NCBI GenBank assembly: GCA_016699855.1
Contig: CP064988.1
Span: forward strand, 3,500,501 to 3,564,500
Reading direction: 5' to 3'
Origin: Rhodospirillales bacterium
Lineage (GTDB): Bacteria; Pseudomonadota; Alphaproteobacteria; Reyranellales; Reyranellaceae
Length of the DNA stretch: 64,000 nt
The translations under genes were made by a program, and so were the position numbers. Of the stretch, positions 10,846 through 21,185 are shown piece by piece; within the stretch, counting starts at the first letter, position 1, and each line of letters starts with the position of its first letter. The notes under the pieces were generated by a model. The model was not told the origin of the DNA. It saw only the letters and a program-made list of their open reading frames with translations, and made no database searches.

Positions 10846-11514
10846 TCAGTCCTTCTTGGCCGGTCCGGCCGTCGGAATCGCGGTCGTCGTCGGGTCGGCC
10901 GCCGCCTTCGGCTCCTTCGCCGGCCTCGGCGCCGGCGGGTGCACGAGGAACGCGACCCGGCTCATGAACTTCTCGTCGTCGACCACGGCGCCGGTGGCCA
11001 GCAGCGGCGCCTCCGAGGCGATCGCGTCCAGCGCCTTCGGCAGCCAGCCCTCGCGCTCGGCCTTGGCGAAATCCTGCAGCACGTAGCCCAGCACCAGGTC
11101 CTTGTGGCCGGGATGGCCGATGCCGACGCGCACCCGGCGGTAGTCGCGGCCGAGATGGGCGTCGATGTCGCGCAGCCCGTTATGGCCGCCGGCGCCGCCG
11201 CCGGTCTTCACGCGGATGCGGCCCGGCGCCAGGTCGAGCTCGTCGTGGACCACCACGATGTCCTTCAGCTCGATCTTGAGGAACCGCGCCGCCTCGCCGA
11301 CCGATTGGCCGGACAGGTTCATGTAGGTCTGCGGCTTGAGCGCGAGCGCCTTCTCGCCGCCGAGCGTGCCCTCGGCGGTCTCGCCCTGGAAGCGCTTGCG
11401 CCACGTCGAGAAGCCATGGCGGCGGACGATCGCGTCCACCGCCATGAAGCCGATGTTGTGACGCTGCGCGGCGTGTTTGGGCCCGGGATTCCCGAGCCCG
11501 ACCAGCAGCAGCAT
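10846..11514 (-). CDS. pth: Peptidyl-tRNA hydrolase
   Basis: Releases peptides from prematurely dissociated peptidyl-tRNA. The 222-residue product begins MLLLVGLGNPGPKHAAQRHNIGF, containing the family's substrate-binding Asn and catalytic His (RHNIGF). The conserved DELDLAPGRIRVK and GHNGLRDI blocks follow. The core ends near residue 190, and the rest is a Pro/Ala/Lys-rich tail common in alphaproteobacterial homologues. It sits 24 nt after rplY and 2 nt before ychF in one operon. Confidence 0.95.
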   Translation of the reverse strand: MLLLVGLGNPGPKHAAQRHNIGFMAVDAIVRRHGFSTWRKRFQGETAEGTLGGEKALALKPQTYMNLSGQSVGEAARFLKIELKDIVVVHDELDLAPGRIRVKTGGGAGGHNGLRDIDAHLGRDYRRVRVGIGHPGHKDLVLGYVLQDFAKAEREGWLPKALDAIASEAPLLATGAVVDDEKFMSRVAFLVHPPAPRPAKEPKAAADPTTTAIPTAGPAKKD

Positions 11515-11538
11515 GGCGTCGGGGCGGCGCGCGCCGCC

Positions 11539-12239
11539 CTACTTCTTGCCGGCCGGGGCCTTGGCGGCGGCCGGAGCTGCCGCGCCTTGCCACCGGCCGC
11601 CGGGGCGGCGGCAGCGGCGCCCGCCGCCGGAGCCGCCGCCGCCGCCGCCGGGGCGGCCTCGGCCTCGCGGCCGACGGTCGGCGGCGCGATCGAGGCCACG
11701 GTGGCGTCGGACTCGCGGCTCAGGACCTTGACGCCTTCCGGCAGCTTCAGGGTCGAGCGGTGCACCGTGTCGCCGATCTCGAGGCCGGTCAGGTCGACCT
11801 CGAAGAACTCCGGGATCATGTCCGCCCGGGTCCGCACGGTGATGGAGTGCAGGATGATGTTGAGGATGCCGCCGCGCTTGATGCCGGGCGACGCCGTCTC
11901 GTTGCGGAAGTGCACCGGCACGTCGACCGTGATGATCGAGTTGGCGCCGATCCGCAGGAAGTCGAAATGCAGCGGCTTGTCGGTCACCGGATCGAGCTGC
12001 ACGTCGCGCGGCAGCACGTCGAGCTTGGTGCCCTCGACGTCGATCTCGATGCGGTGGTTGTAGAAGCCCTCGCGGCCGATGCGCCGCAACAGCTGCTTGG
12101 GCTCGACCGAGATCGGCAGGGGAGGCTGCTTGTCGCCGTAGATCACGGCCGGAATCAGGCCGTCGCGACGCGCGGCCCGGGCGCCCCCTTTACCGGCCCG
12201 GTCCCGCTTCTTCGCGGTGATGGTGGTGGTCTCGGACAT
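11539..12239 (-). CDS. rplY: 50S ribosomal protein L25/Ctc, with an apparent frameshift near the 3' end
   Basis: 5S rRNA-binding ribosomal protein of the long Ctc type: an N-terminal L25 domain (about residues 5-95, KRDRAGKGGARAARRDG, HFDFLRI) and a C-terminal TL5/Ctc domain (VPVHFRNE, EFFEVDLTGLEIGD). The tail is Ala/Pro-rich. The frame slips by one missing base near 11581-11588, after PAAGGK. In the corrected frame the tail becomes AAAPAAAKAPAGKK and stops at 11539, 24 nt before pth; uncorrected, the frame would run on across pth. A sequence error is the likeliest cause because the corrected ending is the family-typical one. Confidence 0.88.
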
Positions 12240-12457
12240 CGTCCGCTTCTCCTCTAGGCGCCCGCGGGCGCCGTCGCCACGGACCGGGGATATCCCGGCC
12301 CGCTCCGTCCCGGACCGGCCTCCAGGGGTGCCGCGCCCACGAACGTGCGCGCCGCCGGACGGAAGCCCGGCGGCGGCGGGGTGGTTCAACACGATTCGGG
12401 GACGGGCGTCAATGGTGGGTGGGAGGCGCGGCCGGGACGCGCGCCCTTCCACGTTTG

Positions 12458-13390
<933 letters not shown>

Positions 13391-13579
13391 GCCGCAGCCC
13401 CCGAACGCTTCGCGTCCACCCGGTCAACACCTTGAAATATCGACCGTTTTCGCTACGCCCCGACCGTAGCGCGGCGGAACATAGCCACCTTCGCGGAGGG
13501 GCGCAACACAAGCGCCGACATCATCAACAGATGGAAGCGGGGGCGTCGCGCCGCCGCGGCCCCGGGCCCATCGCGGCGG

Positions 13580-14614
13580 TCACCGGGCGCGGTTGAGGAG
13601 CGTCACGACGCCCTCCGACGCGGCCAGCGCGATGATCGGGGCCAACTCGCCCCAATGCCCCGTCAGGCTGCCGGCGCGCACGTTGTTCGATTGCGCGAGG
13701 TCGCCGACCTCGGCGCCGTCGCCGCGCTTGAGGACCCAGCGGATCGTCAGCCGCTGGCGGCCCTCGACCGCGGCGCCGAGTTCGACCGTGCCCTGGAGCT
13801 GGAAGCCGCCGGGCTCGTTCTGGTCGACCAGCACGATCTGGCTTTCGCCCAGAGCCCGGCGCATCGCCGAGGTGAGCGCGCGGTTGCCCTCGTCGCCCGC
13901 GCCGGTGACCGCCATGACGCGCACGCGCGGCGCCGACACGGCGGCGGCCGACACCGGCCCGCCGCCGGGCGCGGCTGACGCCGCTGGCGACACCGTCGGC
14001 TTCAGCGACGCCGGCGTCACGCCGGGCGGCTCGGGCGGCGCAGCGGGCTCGGCCGGCAGGTGCGGCGTCGCCTCGGCCAGCACCGAGAGCGGCGCGAAGC
14101 GCGGATCGGCGCGGCCCTGCAGGCGGGCGATGCGGAACGCGGCCTGCTGCGCGATGCGCGAGACCAGCCGGTCGTCGCCGTCGTACCACTCCCGCGGCGT
14201 GCCGATCACCGACTGCTCGATCGTCGCTGGCGCCTTGCCGGCCGGGTCGCGGATCGTCCACAGGATGTCGATGCGGACGTCGCCCGCGAGATCGCCGGTG
14301 CGCACCGTCGAGTCGACGCGCCGCGCCGCCGGCGCCGTCGCGGTGTCGTCGCCGCGGATCGGCAGGGCGACGATGCCGTAATCGCGCAGCGCCACGGCGA
14401 CGGCGGCCGCCATCTTGGCGGCCAAGTCCGGCCGCGGGCCGACCGGCGGCGGAAACACCAGCTCGACGGGCTCGCGGCCGCTCCCGGGCGGCGGCAATTG
14501 ACGGGCGCGGCGCTCCGGATCGGAGGCGGATTTCGGCGTGCCGCCGCATGCCGCGAGGACGGCCGCCGCCAGGATCGCCGCGAGCGCCGCGCGCGCGGCG
14601 CTAGAGCAGCGCAC
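13580..14614 (-). CDS. Putative lipoprotein of unknown function
   Basis: The N-terminus is a lipoprotein signal: a basic start, a hydrophobic stretch rich in Ala and Leu, and the lipobox LAAC at about residues 19-22. The mature protein has two regions: an N-terminal part (DIRVDILWTIRDP, PREWYDGDDRL) and a C-terminal part (GNRALTSAMRRAL through HWGELAPIIALAASEGV), joined by a Pro/Ala-rich linker near 190-215. The pattern suggests an envelope protein with two alpha/beta units resembling TolB-like penicillin-binding activators, but I cannot assign a role. It follows pgeF and may belong to the lgt transcription unit. Confidence 0.75.
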   Translation of the reverse strand: MRCSSAARAALAAILAAAVLAACGGTPKSASDPERRARQLPPPGSGREPVELVFPPPVGPRPDLAAKMAAAVAVALRDYGIVALPIRGDDTATAPAARRVDSTVRTGDLAGDVRIDILWTIRDPAGKAPATIEQSVIGTPREWYDGDDRLVSRIAQQAAFRIARLQGRADPRFAPLSVLAEATPHLPAEPAAPPEPPGVTPASLKPTVSPAASAAPGGGPVSAAAVSAPRVRVMAVTGAGDEGNRALTSAMRRALGESQIVLVDQNEPGGFQLQGTVELGAAVEGRQRLTIRWVLKRGDGAEVGDLAQSNNVRAGSLTGHWGELAPIIALAASEGVVTLLNRAR

Positions 14615-14669
14615 AGGTCGCCACCATGCCGAGGAGGCACATCGCGCCGAGCATGACGAGGTAGGGCAT
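14601..14669 (-). CDS. Possible 22-residue membrane microprotein
   Basis: A short frame encoding MPYLVMLGAMCLLGMVATCALL, a single hydrophobic helix. It starts 11 nt after the pgeF stop and overlaps the start of the downstream lipoprotein gene by 14 nt, which would allow translational coupling. No strong ribosome-binding site is evident and the frame is short enough to arise by chance. Confidence 0.25.
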   Translation of the reverse strand: MPYLVMLGAMCLLGMVATCALL

Positions 14670-14680
14670 GGCGCCGCGCC

Positions 14681-15454
14681 TCAGTCGACCAGAGCGATCG
14701 CCGACAACCCGCGGCCGTACTCGCGTTCGCCGTTCAGCGTGTTGCGCCGGTAGCTGAAGAACTGGCGGTCGTTCGCCAGCGTGTCGTGGCCGCTGTCCTC
14801 GGCGACCGCGACGCCGAGCAGACGCAGGCGGCGCAGCAGGTAGCCGGGCAGGTCGAACATGGAATGGCCGGCGCGCGCCGCCGGCGCGAAGAAGCCGGCG
14901 TTGCCGGAATCCTGCGCCAGGAACGGCGCCGGGAACTCGGGACCGACCTCGTAGGAGTCGCGCGCGATGCACGGACCGATGGCGGCGTGCACGCGGTCGC
15001 GCCGCGCGCCCAGCGCCTCCATCGCCGCCACCGTCGCCTCGACCACGCCGCCCAGCGCGCCGCGCCAGCCGGCGTGCGCGGCGCCGATCACGCGCGCGCC
15101 GGGATCGGCCAGCAGGACCGGCGCGCAATCGGCCGACAGCGCGCCCAGGGCGATTCCCGGCACCGTCGTCACCATGCCGTCGGCCTGCGGCGCGCCGGGT
15201 GAACGCCACAGATTGGCGCCGTCGACATGGATGATCCGCGCGGAGTGGATCTGGTGCAGCGTCAGGAGGCGGTCGGCGGCGAGGCCGAGGCGGCCGGCGG
15301 CGCGGGCGCGGTTCTCGGCCACGTTGGCGGGCGCGTCGGCCGATCCGTAACCGCAGTTCAAGGACGCGAAGATGCCGTCGCTGACCCCGCCCTCGCGCGT
15401 GAAGAAGGCGTGGCGCACGTGCGGCACGCGGGACAGGGCTTGCGAGGCGATCAC
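14681..15454 (-). CDS. pgeF: Peptidoglycan editing factor PgeF (YfiH/multicopper polyphenol oxidase-like)
   Basis: A 257-residue protein of the YfiH family, members of which remove mis-incorporated L-Ser from peptidoglycan precursors and were earlier described as laccase-like. Conserved elements: HAFFTREGGVS, HSARIIHVDG, the ADCAPVLLADP site with its metal-binding Cys, AAHAGWRGALGGV and IGPCIARDSYEV. The start is inferred as the GTG at 15454, which overlaps the stop of the upstream methyltransferase-like gene (GTGA) and keeps the family-typical N-terminus. Operon with MidA-like and lgt genes. Confidence 0.9.
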   Translation of the reverse strand: MIASQALSRVPHVRHAFFTREGGVSDGIFASLNCGYGSADAPANVAENRARAAGRLGLAADRLLTLHQIHSARIIHVDGANLWRSPGAPQADGMVTTVPGIALGALSADCAPVLLADPGARVIGAAHAGWRGALGGVVEATVAAMEALGARRDRVHAAIGPCIARDSYEVGPEFPAPFLAQDSGNAGFFAPAARAGHSMFDLPGYLLRRLRLLGVAVAEDSGHDTLANDRQFFSYRRNTLNGEREYGRGLSAIALVD

Positions 15455-16584
15455 GGTTCCGTCCCGTCCGGCGTGGAGGAGTGGCGGTGCGCGCCGGCCG
15501 CGAAACCCGGCGACGGCGGGGTCGCGGGATCGCGCAGCGCCAGCGCGCGGAACAGCGTGCCCATTTGGTCCGGCGCGATCAAGCGCCGCGCCGCGGCGTC
15601 GATGCCGGCGGCCTGCGCGGGGCTCGCATGGCGCTTCAGCGCTGCGGCGCGGGTGGCGATCCCCAGCGCCTCGAGGAAGTCGCCCTGTCCTGCCGGCCCG
15701 TCCACGACAGCGCCGGCGGCGCGCGCGGCGGCGGCGACCGCGGCGAAGTCGACATGGGTGGTCAGGTCGGCCTCGCCGATCGAGTCGAAGACGTCGATCT
15801 TCGCGTGCCGGCGCAGCGCCTGCAGGGTGTCGCCATGGGTGCCGCAATCGTAGCCGTAGTCGACGATCAGCGCCGCGCCGCGGCGGCGCGCGACGCGTCC
15901 CGCGACGGCGGCCGCGAGCGCGCGCGCCGCCGTCGAGATCTCGACCACCGATCCGGGGCGCGCGTCGGCGGCGATATCGGCCGGCACCAGCGGCGCCAGC
16001 GGCGAGGGGCCGGGCGCCAGCGCGAAGACGAAGCGGCCGTCCGACGCCAGACCGACCATGCGCTCGGCCCAGCCGAACGGCGCGCGCACGAGCTGGCGCG
16101 TCGGCAGGGCGTCGAGGAACTCGTTGGCGACCAGCAGCAGCGGCGCGTCGTCCGGCGCGTCGTCGAAGCGCTCGTGCCAGACCGGCCGATGGCGCTCCAG
16201 CGCCGCGCGCTGCGACTCGCGCAGCGTCGCGTCGATCTCGACGAAGTGGAGGCTGAGCGCGTCGTGGAAGCCGGCGACGCCGCGTGTCGCGCGCAACGCG
16301 TCGGCCATCAGCGTGCCGCGGCCGGGGCCGAGCTCGACCAGCCGCACCGGCGCCGGGCGGTCCATGGCGATCCAGCGCTCGGCCAGCCAGGCGCCGACCA
16401 GTTCGCCGAACATCTGGCTGATCTCCGGCGCCGTGGTGAAATCGCCGTCGGCGCCGACCGCGCGGGCACGGCGGTAGTAACCGAGGGTCGGATGCGCCAG
16501 CGCCTCGGCCATGAACGCCGCGACGGTGACGGGCCCGGTGGTGGCGATGCGCCGGCGCAGCGCATCCGCCAGCCTGGTCGTCAT
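15451..16584 (-). CDS. SAM-dependent methyltransferase, MidA/NDUFAF7 family
   Basis: A 377-residue protein of the DUF185 family; the mitochondrial homologue NDUFAF7 methylates an arginine of complex I subunit NDUFS2. The SAM-binding site is VELGPGRGTLMADAL near residue 85. The family's TLGYYRRARAVGADGDFTTAPEISQMFGE block precedes it and ANEFLDALP follows. The ATG at 16584 overlaps the lgt stop (ATGA) and its own TGA overlaps the pgeF GTG, so the three genes are translationally coupled. A role in complex I assembly is inferred from the family. Confidence 0.9.
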   Translation of the reverse strand: MTTRLADALRRRIATTGPVTVAAFMAEALAHPTLGYYRRARAVGADGDFTTAPEISQMFGELVGAWLAERWIAMDRPAPVRLVELGPGRGTLMADALRATRGVAGFHDALSLHFVEIDATLRESQRAALERHRPVWHERFDDAPDDAPLLLVANEFLDALPTRQLVRAPFGWAERMVGLASDGRFVFALAPGPSPLAPLVPADIAADARPGSVVEISTAARALAAAVAGRVARRRGAALIVDYGYDCGTHGDTLQALRRHAKIDVFDSIGEADLTTHVDFAAVAAAARAAGAVVDGPAGQGDFLEALGIATRAAALKRHASPAQAAGIDAAARRLIAPDQMGTLFRALALRDPATPPSPGFAAGAHRHSSTPDGTEP

Positions 16585-17402
16585 GCGCCGGTCGCGACCG
16601 GCGCCCCGCGGCGCGCGCGCGCGATCAGCCACAGGCCGGCCGCCAGCAACGGCAGCGACAGCACCATGCCCATGGTGAGCCAGCCGCCGGCCAGGTAGCC
16701 GAGATGGGCGTCCGGCTCGCGCCACAGCTCGCCGGTGATGCGGGCCAGCGCGTAGCCGGCGAAGAACACGCCGCAGATGAACCCGGGCCGTCGGCGCAGG
16801 CCGAGGACGCGCCACGCGACGACGACGACGGCGAACAGCAGCGCGCCTTCGAGCGCGGCCTGGTAGAGCTGGCTGGGGTGGCGCGGCGCGAGCAGCGGAT
16901 CGCGCGGGAATACCATCGCCCATTCCACGTCGGTCCGGCGGCCCCAGAGCTCGCCGTTGATGAAATTGGCCAGCCGCCCGAGGCCGAGGCCGATCGGCGC
17001 CACGATTCCGAGCACATCGGCGAAGCGGAAGCGGTCGATGCCGTGGCGTCCAGTGTACCAGAGGCCGGCCGCGACCACGCCCAGCAGGCCGCCGTGGAAC
17101 GACATGCCGCCTTCCCACACCGCCAGCGCCTTGAGCGGGTTCGCGAGGTAGAAGCCGGGCTTGTAGAACAGCACGTAGCCCAGCCGTCCGCCGAGGATGA
17201 CGCCGATCGCGGCGTAGAATAGGAAATCGTCGACGTGCGCCGGCGTCATCACTTTGGGCGGTGCCGCCACGACGCGCCGCGCCAGCCGCCACGCGAGCAC
17301 CAGACCGAGGATGTAGGCCAGCGCGTACCAGCGGATCGCGAACGGCCCGACCTCGAACAGGACGGGGTCGATCTCGGGGAAGGGGATGACTAGCGGAAGC
17401 AT
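16581..17402 (-). CDS. lgt: Prolipoprotein diacylglyceryl transferase
   Basis: Inner-membrane enzyme that attaches diacylglycerol to the lipobox cysteine of prolipoproteins. The 273-residue product is polytopic, with about seven hydrophobic segments. It carries the Lgt signatures SFHGGLLGV, GLGRLANFINGELWGR and HPSQLYQAALEG, including the essential His and Arg residues. The ATG at 17402 begins the family-typical MLPLVIPFPEIDPVLFEVGP. It is the first gene of the lgt/MidA-like/pgeF transcription unit. Confidence 0.95.
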   Translation of the reverse strand: MLPLVIPFPEIDPVLFEVGPFAIRWYALAYILGLVLAWRLARRVVAAPPKVMTPAHVDDFLFYAAIGVILGGRLGYVLFYKPGFYLANPLKALAVWEGGMSFHGGLLGVVAAGLWYTGRHGIDRFRFADVLGIVAPIGLGLGRLANFINGELWGRRTDVEWAMVFPRDPLLAPRHPSQLYQAALEGALLFAVVVVAWRVLGLRRRPGFICGVFFAGYALARITGELWREPDAHLGYLAGGWLTMGMVLSLPLLAAGLWLIARARRGAPVATGA

Positions 17403-17445
17403 CGGCGCGGTGTACAAGGCGGGCGCGCGGCTGTCACCCGCGCGG

Positions 17446-18437
17446 CTACAGGTGCGGGTCGCCCGTGGCGAGGAACCCGCGCACGTAGCGCGCGACGCCG
17501 TCCTCCAGCGGCGTGAAGGGCCGCGTGTAGCCCGCCGCCCGCAGCCGCTCGATCCGCGCCTCGGTGAAGTACTGGTAGCGGTCGCGGATCGCCGCCGGCG
17601 TGTCGACCCAGTCGATCGCCACCGGGCGGTCCATGGCGGCGAAGACGGCGCGCGCGAGATCGAGGAAGCTGCGAGCGCGGCCGGTGCCGATGTTGAACAG
17701 GCCGGCGACGCGCGGCTGGCCACCGAGCCAGAGCGTCGCCGCGACGCAGTCGTCTATATGGACGAAGTCGCGCAGCTGGCCGCCGTCGGCGTAGGCCGGG
17801 TTATGCGAGCGGAACAGCGTCGCGCGGCCGGTGTCGCGGATGCGTTCGAACAGCGTCACCGCCACGCTGCGCTGGCCGCCTTTGTGGTGTTCGTTCGGGC
17901 CGTAGACGTTGAAGAATTTCAGACCGGCCCAGGACGGCGGCGCCGGCGCGCCGGCCGCGACCAGGCGCAGGACCTCGAGATCGAAGCGGTGCTTGCTGCG
18001 GCCGTAGGGGTTCAGCGGCTCGAGGCGGCGCAGGGACTGGCCGTCGAAGGAATCGTCGAAGCCGTGCGCGCCGTCGCCGTAGGTCGCCGCCGACGAGGCG
18101 TAGACGTAGGGGACGCCGCGCGCCGCGCAGAACCGCCACAGCGACAGCGGCAGCGCGACGTTGACGCGCTCCAGCAGCGCCTCGTCGGTCTCGGTCGTGC
18201 TGCTGATCGCGCCGAGATGGTAGATCGCCGACACGTGTGCCGTCCGTCGCGCTCGAGGAAGTCCTCGAACGCCTCCGGCGGCACGATGGCCGCGATGTTG
18301 CCCCGCTTGGCGATGTTGAGCCGCTTGGCGTCGTGGTCGAGCCGGTCGACGACCACGACCTTCGGCGCGCCGGCGCGCTCCAGCCCGGCGACCAGGCACG
18401 ACCCGATGAACCCGGCGCCGCCGGTGACGACGATCAT
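17446..18437 (-). CDS. hldD: ADP-L-glycero-D-manno-heptose 6-epimerase, with an apparent frameshift
   Basis: NAD(P)-dependent epimerase for the heptose of lipopolysaccharide inner core. It starts MIVVTGGAGFIGS with the Rossmann GxxGxxG motif. Further markers are IYHLGAISSTTETD, the catalytic SSAATYG/NPYGRSK (Ser and Tyr-x-x-x-Lys) and FKFFNVYGPNEHHKG-type sequences (here LKFFNVYGPNEHHKG), all typical of HldD. The frame breaks near 18236-18245, after FLERDGRH, by one missing base; the second part is intact to the stop. Restored length is about 330 residues, normal for HldD. A sequence error is plausible. Confidence 0.85.
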
Positions 18438-18483
18438 GCCGCGCTTATAGGCGCCGCCGAGTCGCGGCGGCAAGGCGGAGCGG

Positions 18484-20012
18484 TCACGTCCCGCGCCGGT
18501 CGGCGAGGCGGCGGAAGGTGAGCTCCTTGAACACCTCCCTGTCGTCCTGGTCGGCGCCGATGTTGAACGGCACGTGGTCCGGCGGCGTCCAGACCGTGCC
18601 GTCGGGAAGCTCGACCGGGAGCCTGACGCCGGCGCCGCGGCAGGGGCTGTCCGGCAGCAGCTCGAAATGTCCGTTCAGCGGGTCGGCGAACATCGGCGCG
18701 CCGTGGACGCCGTCGAGCCGGTGGTAGCCGCAATGGCGGAGCTCGGCGGGCCACGCCTCGTGCTGCACAAGGTCGTTGGTGAAGGCGATGTCGAGCTTGC
18801 GCCACTCCTTGGTGAAGAACGGCGCGGCGCCGGTGCCGCGCGGCTCCTTGTGCTTGCCGAACGGCTTTCCGGTGCCGCAGGCGGACGGTTTCTCGCCGGG
18901 GAGGTATTGGCAGAACGCGATCGCGTTGTTGTGGTGGCGCAGGCGCGCGAGCGCGCCGTCCTTGAAAAGGTGGCTGCGCAGGCACCAGCTGTTGTTGAAG
19001 ACGTGGATCGGACCGTCGTAGCGGCCGATGTCGTCCTCGTGGGCGAGCAGTTTGAACACGGCGCCGGAAAGGTCCGGCTCGGCGCCCGGCGCCGAGCGGA
19101 ACCAGCCGGTGTTGGCGAAGATGTAGAAGTGGCCGGCGCGGAACAGCTCCAGCGAGAACCATTTGTGGCAGTCGACGAACGCGTTGTGGTGGATCCACCA
19201 GTTGCGCGCGCGGCTCTCGGGCTCGATCGGGTTGTCGCGGACGTTGGAGAAGGTGCAGTCGTGGACGTGGACGTCGCACGCGCGGTCGCCGGAGAGGTCC
19301 TCGTTGAAGAAATGGATGCCGTTGAACGCGTGCTCGACGGCGCAGCCGTCGAACTCGACGTCGCCGGGTATGTCGTAGCCGTTGAAGAACGAGCCGTCGT
19401 AGAGTCGGTAGCCGCCCGTGCCGGGGCCGACGCCGTGGACCTGCGCCCAGCGCACCTTGTTCCACAGGTCGTTCCGGGTCACGTCCTGGAGCCAGTGGCA
19501 TCGCCGGAATCGCAGGCGGCGCGTGCCTTCGGCCGCGGGCCGCGCCTCGCGTCCGATGGCGTAGAACGCGTAGCTCGACCCCCGCGTCATGACGCGGTCG
19601 AACAGGATGTCGCGGCACTGGTCGAGATGGACCGCCGTCGGCCAGCAGTTCTCGAAGTGCAGGTCGCGGATCTCTACGTGCTCGCAGTCGCGTAGCCGCA
19701 GCGTTGCCTCGCCTGCCAGCGTGTAGACGCCGGGGTATTTTCGGCGCGGATCAGTTTGTCCGATTCGGCCTCGACCCGGCCGCGGAAGGTCTCGAACGCG
19801 GTCCCGCCGTCGAAGCGGGAACCGCCTGCGCTGTCGATGCCGAAGCCGCTTTCGGCGGCGCCTGCGAGCGTGATCGGCGCGTCCGCCTTTCCACGCAGCC
19901 CGTGGATCTCGCCGGCGCCGTACCGTCCCGGCGCCAAGCGGACGGTCATGCCCGGCGCGGCGCCCTGGACGACCGAGACCCAGTTCTCCGGATTGGCCTC
20001 GACGACCGGCAT
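18484..20012 (-). CDS. Right-handed parallel beta-helix protein, with an apparent frameshift
   Basis: A protein of about 509 residues when the frame is restored. The N-terminal MPVVEANPENW and GMTVRLAPGRYG segments open a beta-helix, followed by repeated turns such as CEHVEIRDLHFENC, FDGCAVEHAFNGIHFFN and DVHVHDCTFSNVRDNPIE. A C-terminal PLNGHFELLPDSPCRGAG segment is typical of secreted polysaccharide-active beta-helix proteins, but no signal peptide is visible. The frame changes near 19740 by one missing base (ENTP/GVYTLAGEATL). I chose the ATG at 20012; 20093 is an alternative. Substrate unknown; it follows hldD's direction and lies next to it, hinting at an envelope-glycan role. Confidence 0.7.
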
Positions 20013-20121
20013 GCGCGCTCCGATGGAAATACCCGCGGAATCGACGGGAACATTGCGCGGATCGCGACGGATGGGCAAGTTGGCCCCGCCCATTCCCAGA
20101 CGTCCGCCGGGAGCGACGACC

Positions 20122-20379
20122 ATGCAGACCCGAAACCCCATCCTCGACGACATCGCCAAGGTCGCGACCGGCGCCGCCAGCGCCTTCGGCGGGCTGCGCG
20201 GTGAAGTCGAGCAGCGCGTGCGCGACCAGCTCGCGCGCGTCCTCGACGGCATGGAGTTGCCCAACCGCGAGGAGTTCGAGGTGGTCAAGGCGATGGCGGT
20301 CAAGGCGCGTGAGGAGAACGAGGAGCTGCGGGCCCGGATCGCGGCGCTCGAGGCGCGCCTGGACGGCGCCCAGCGCTGA
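20122..20379 (+). CDS. ubiK: UbiK-type accessory factor (BMFP domain)
   Basis: A small 85-residue helical protein. The N-terminal amphipathic part (NPILDDIAKVATGAASAFGGLRGEVEQRV) and the C-terminal coiled coil (EEFEVVKAMAVKAREENEELRARIAALEARL) are the two halves of the BMFP/YqiC family. The enterobacterial member UbiK helps the aerobic ubiquinone-biosynthesis complex and forms trimeric coiled coils. It is divergent from the beta-helix gene. The symbol is by family only. Confidence 0.8.
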   Translation: MQTRNPILDDIAKVATGAASAFGGLRGEVEQRVRDQLARVLDGMELPNREEFEVVKAMAVKAREENEELRARIAALEARLDGAQR

Positions 20380-20664
20380 ATCGTGGCGACGCGATTCGCA
20401 GACCGGAATTCGGCCGGCCATCCTGATTCTTTTCTGTCGCTGGACGCGAAAAAGCCCTTACCCACAAGGTGAAACCGTCGAATCCACATCGCGGATTCTT
20501 GCGCCCGGATTCGCGGCGTGGCAGGCTAGATCAAGTGGATCCCACCCGGTGATCCACAAAATACGGGGCAACAATCCGTCCTTGATGGACCCTCTTCGAC
20601 GGTCAGGTCGTCACCACAAGACGGCCGGCGGTCGCCATCGGGATTCCGGGGGAGTACGCGTCGC

Positions 20665-21171
20665 ATGGCGCTGTCGCAGCGGGAAAGAACCCGGTCGAAG
20701 GCGGTCAATCCGCTCGAACTGATCGAACGGGTCGTGCAGGCCAACGACTGGCCGTTCGACCGGACCAGCGATCGCGAGATCGCGGCCGAGGTGGCGGGCA
20801 GGTGGTGCGACTACCGCCTGTTCTTCGCGTGGCGCGACGACGTGCACGCGCTGCACTTCACCTGCGCCTTCGACGTGCGCATCCCGCCGGAGCGGCACCG
20901 CGAGGTGCACGCGCTGCTGGCGATGGTGAACGAGAAGCTGTGGCTGGGGCACTTCGACCTGTGGTCGGAGGAGAACCTGCCGATGTTCCGGCACTCCATC
21001 CCGCTGCGCGGCACGGCCGGGCTGTCGCCGGAGCAGCTCGAGGATCTCGTCGAGATCGCGATCGGCGAGTGCGAGCGGTTCTACCCCGCGTTCCAATACG
21101 TGGTGTGGGCCGGCAAGACCCCGGGCGAGGCGCTCGCCGCCTCGATCCTCGAGACCGTCGGCCGCGCCTAG
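20665..21171 (+). CDS. YbjN domain-containing protein
   Basis: A 168-residue soluble protein with the YbjN (type III secretion chaperone-like) fold: PLELIERVVQANDWPFDRTSDREIAAEV, then WCDYRLFFAWRDDVHALHFTCAFD and LLAMVNEKLWLGHFDLW. Alphaproteobacterial homologues usually stand between a UbiK-like gene and proC; here ubiK is upstream but proC is 22 kb away. The 285 bp upstream (20380-20664) holds no ORF and includes two GATCCAC/TCCACA motifs of uncertain meaning. Function is not established in this class. Confidence 0.85.
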   Translation: MALSQRERTRSKAVNPLELIERVVQANDWPFDRTSDREIAAEVAGRWCDYRLFFAWRDDVHALHFTCAFDVRIPPERHREVHALLAMVNEKLWLGHFDLWSEENLPMFRHSIPLRGTAGLSPEQLEDLVEIAIGECERFYPAFQYVVWAGKTPGEALAASILETVGRA

Positions 21172-21185
21172 GCGGCATCCGTCGG

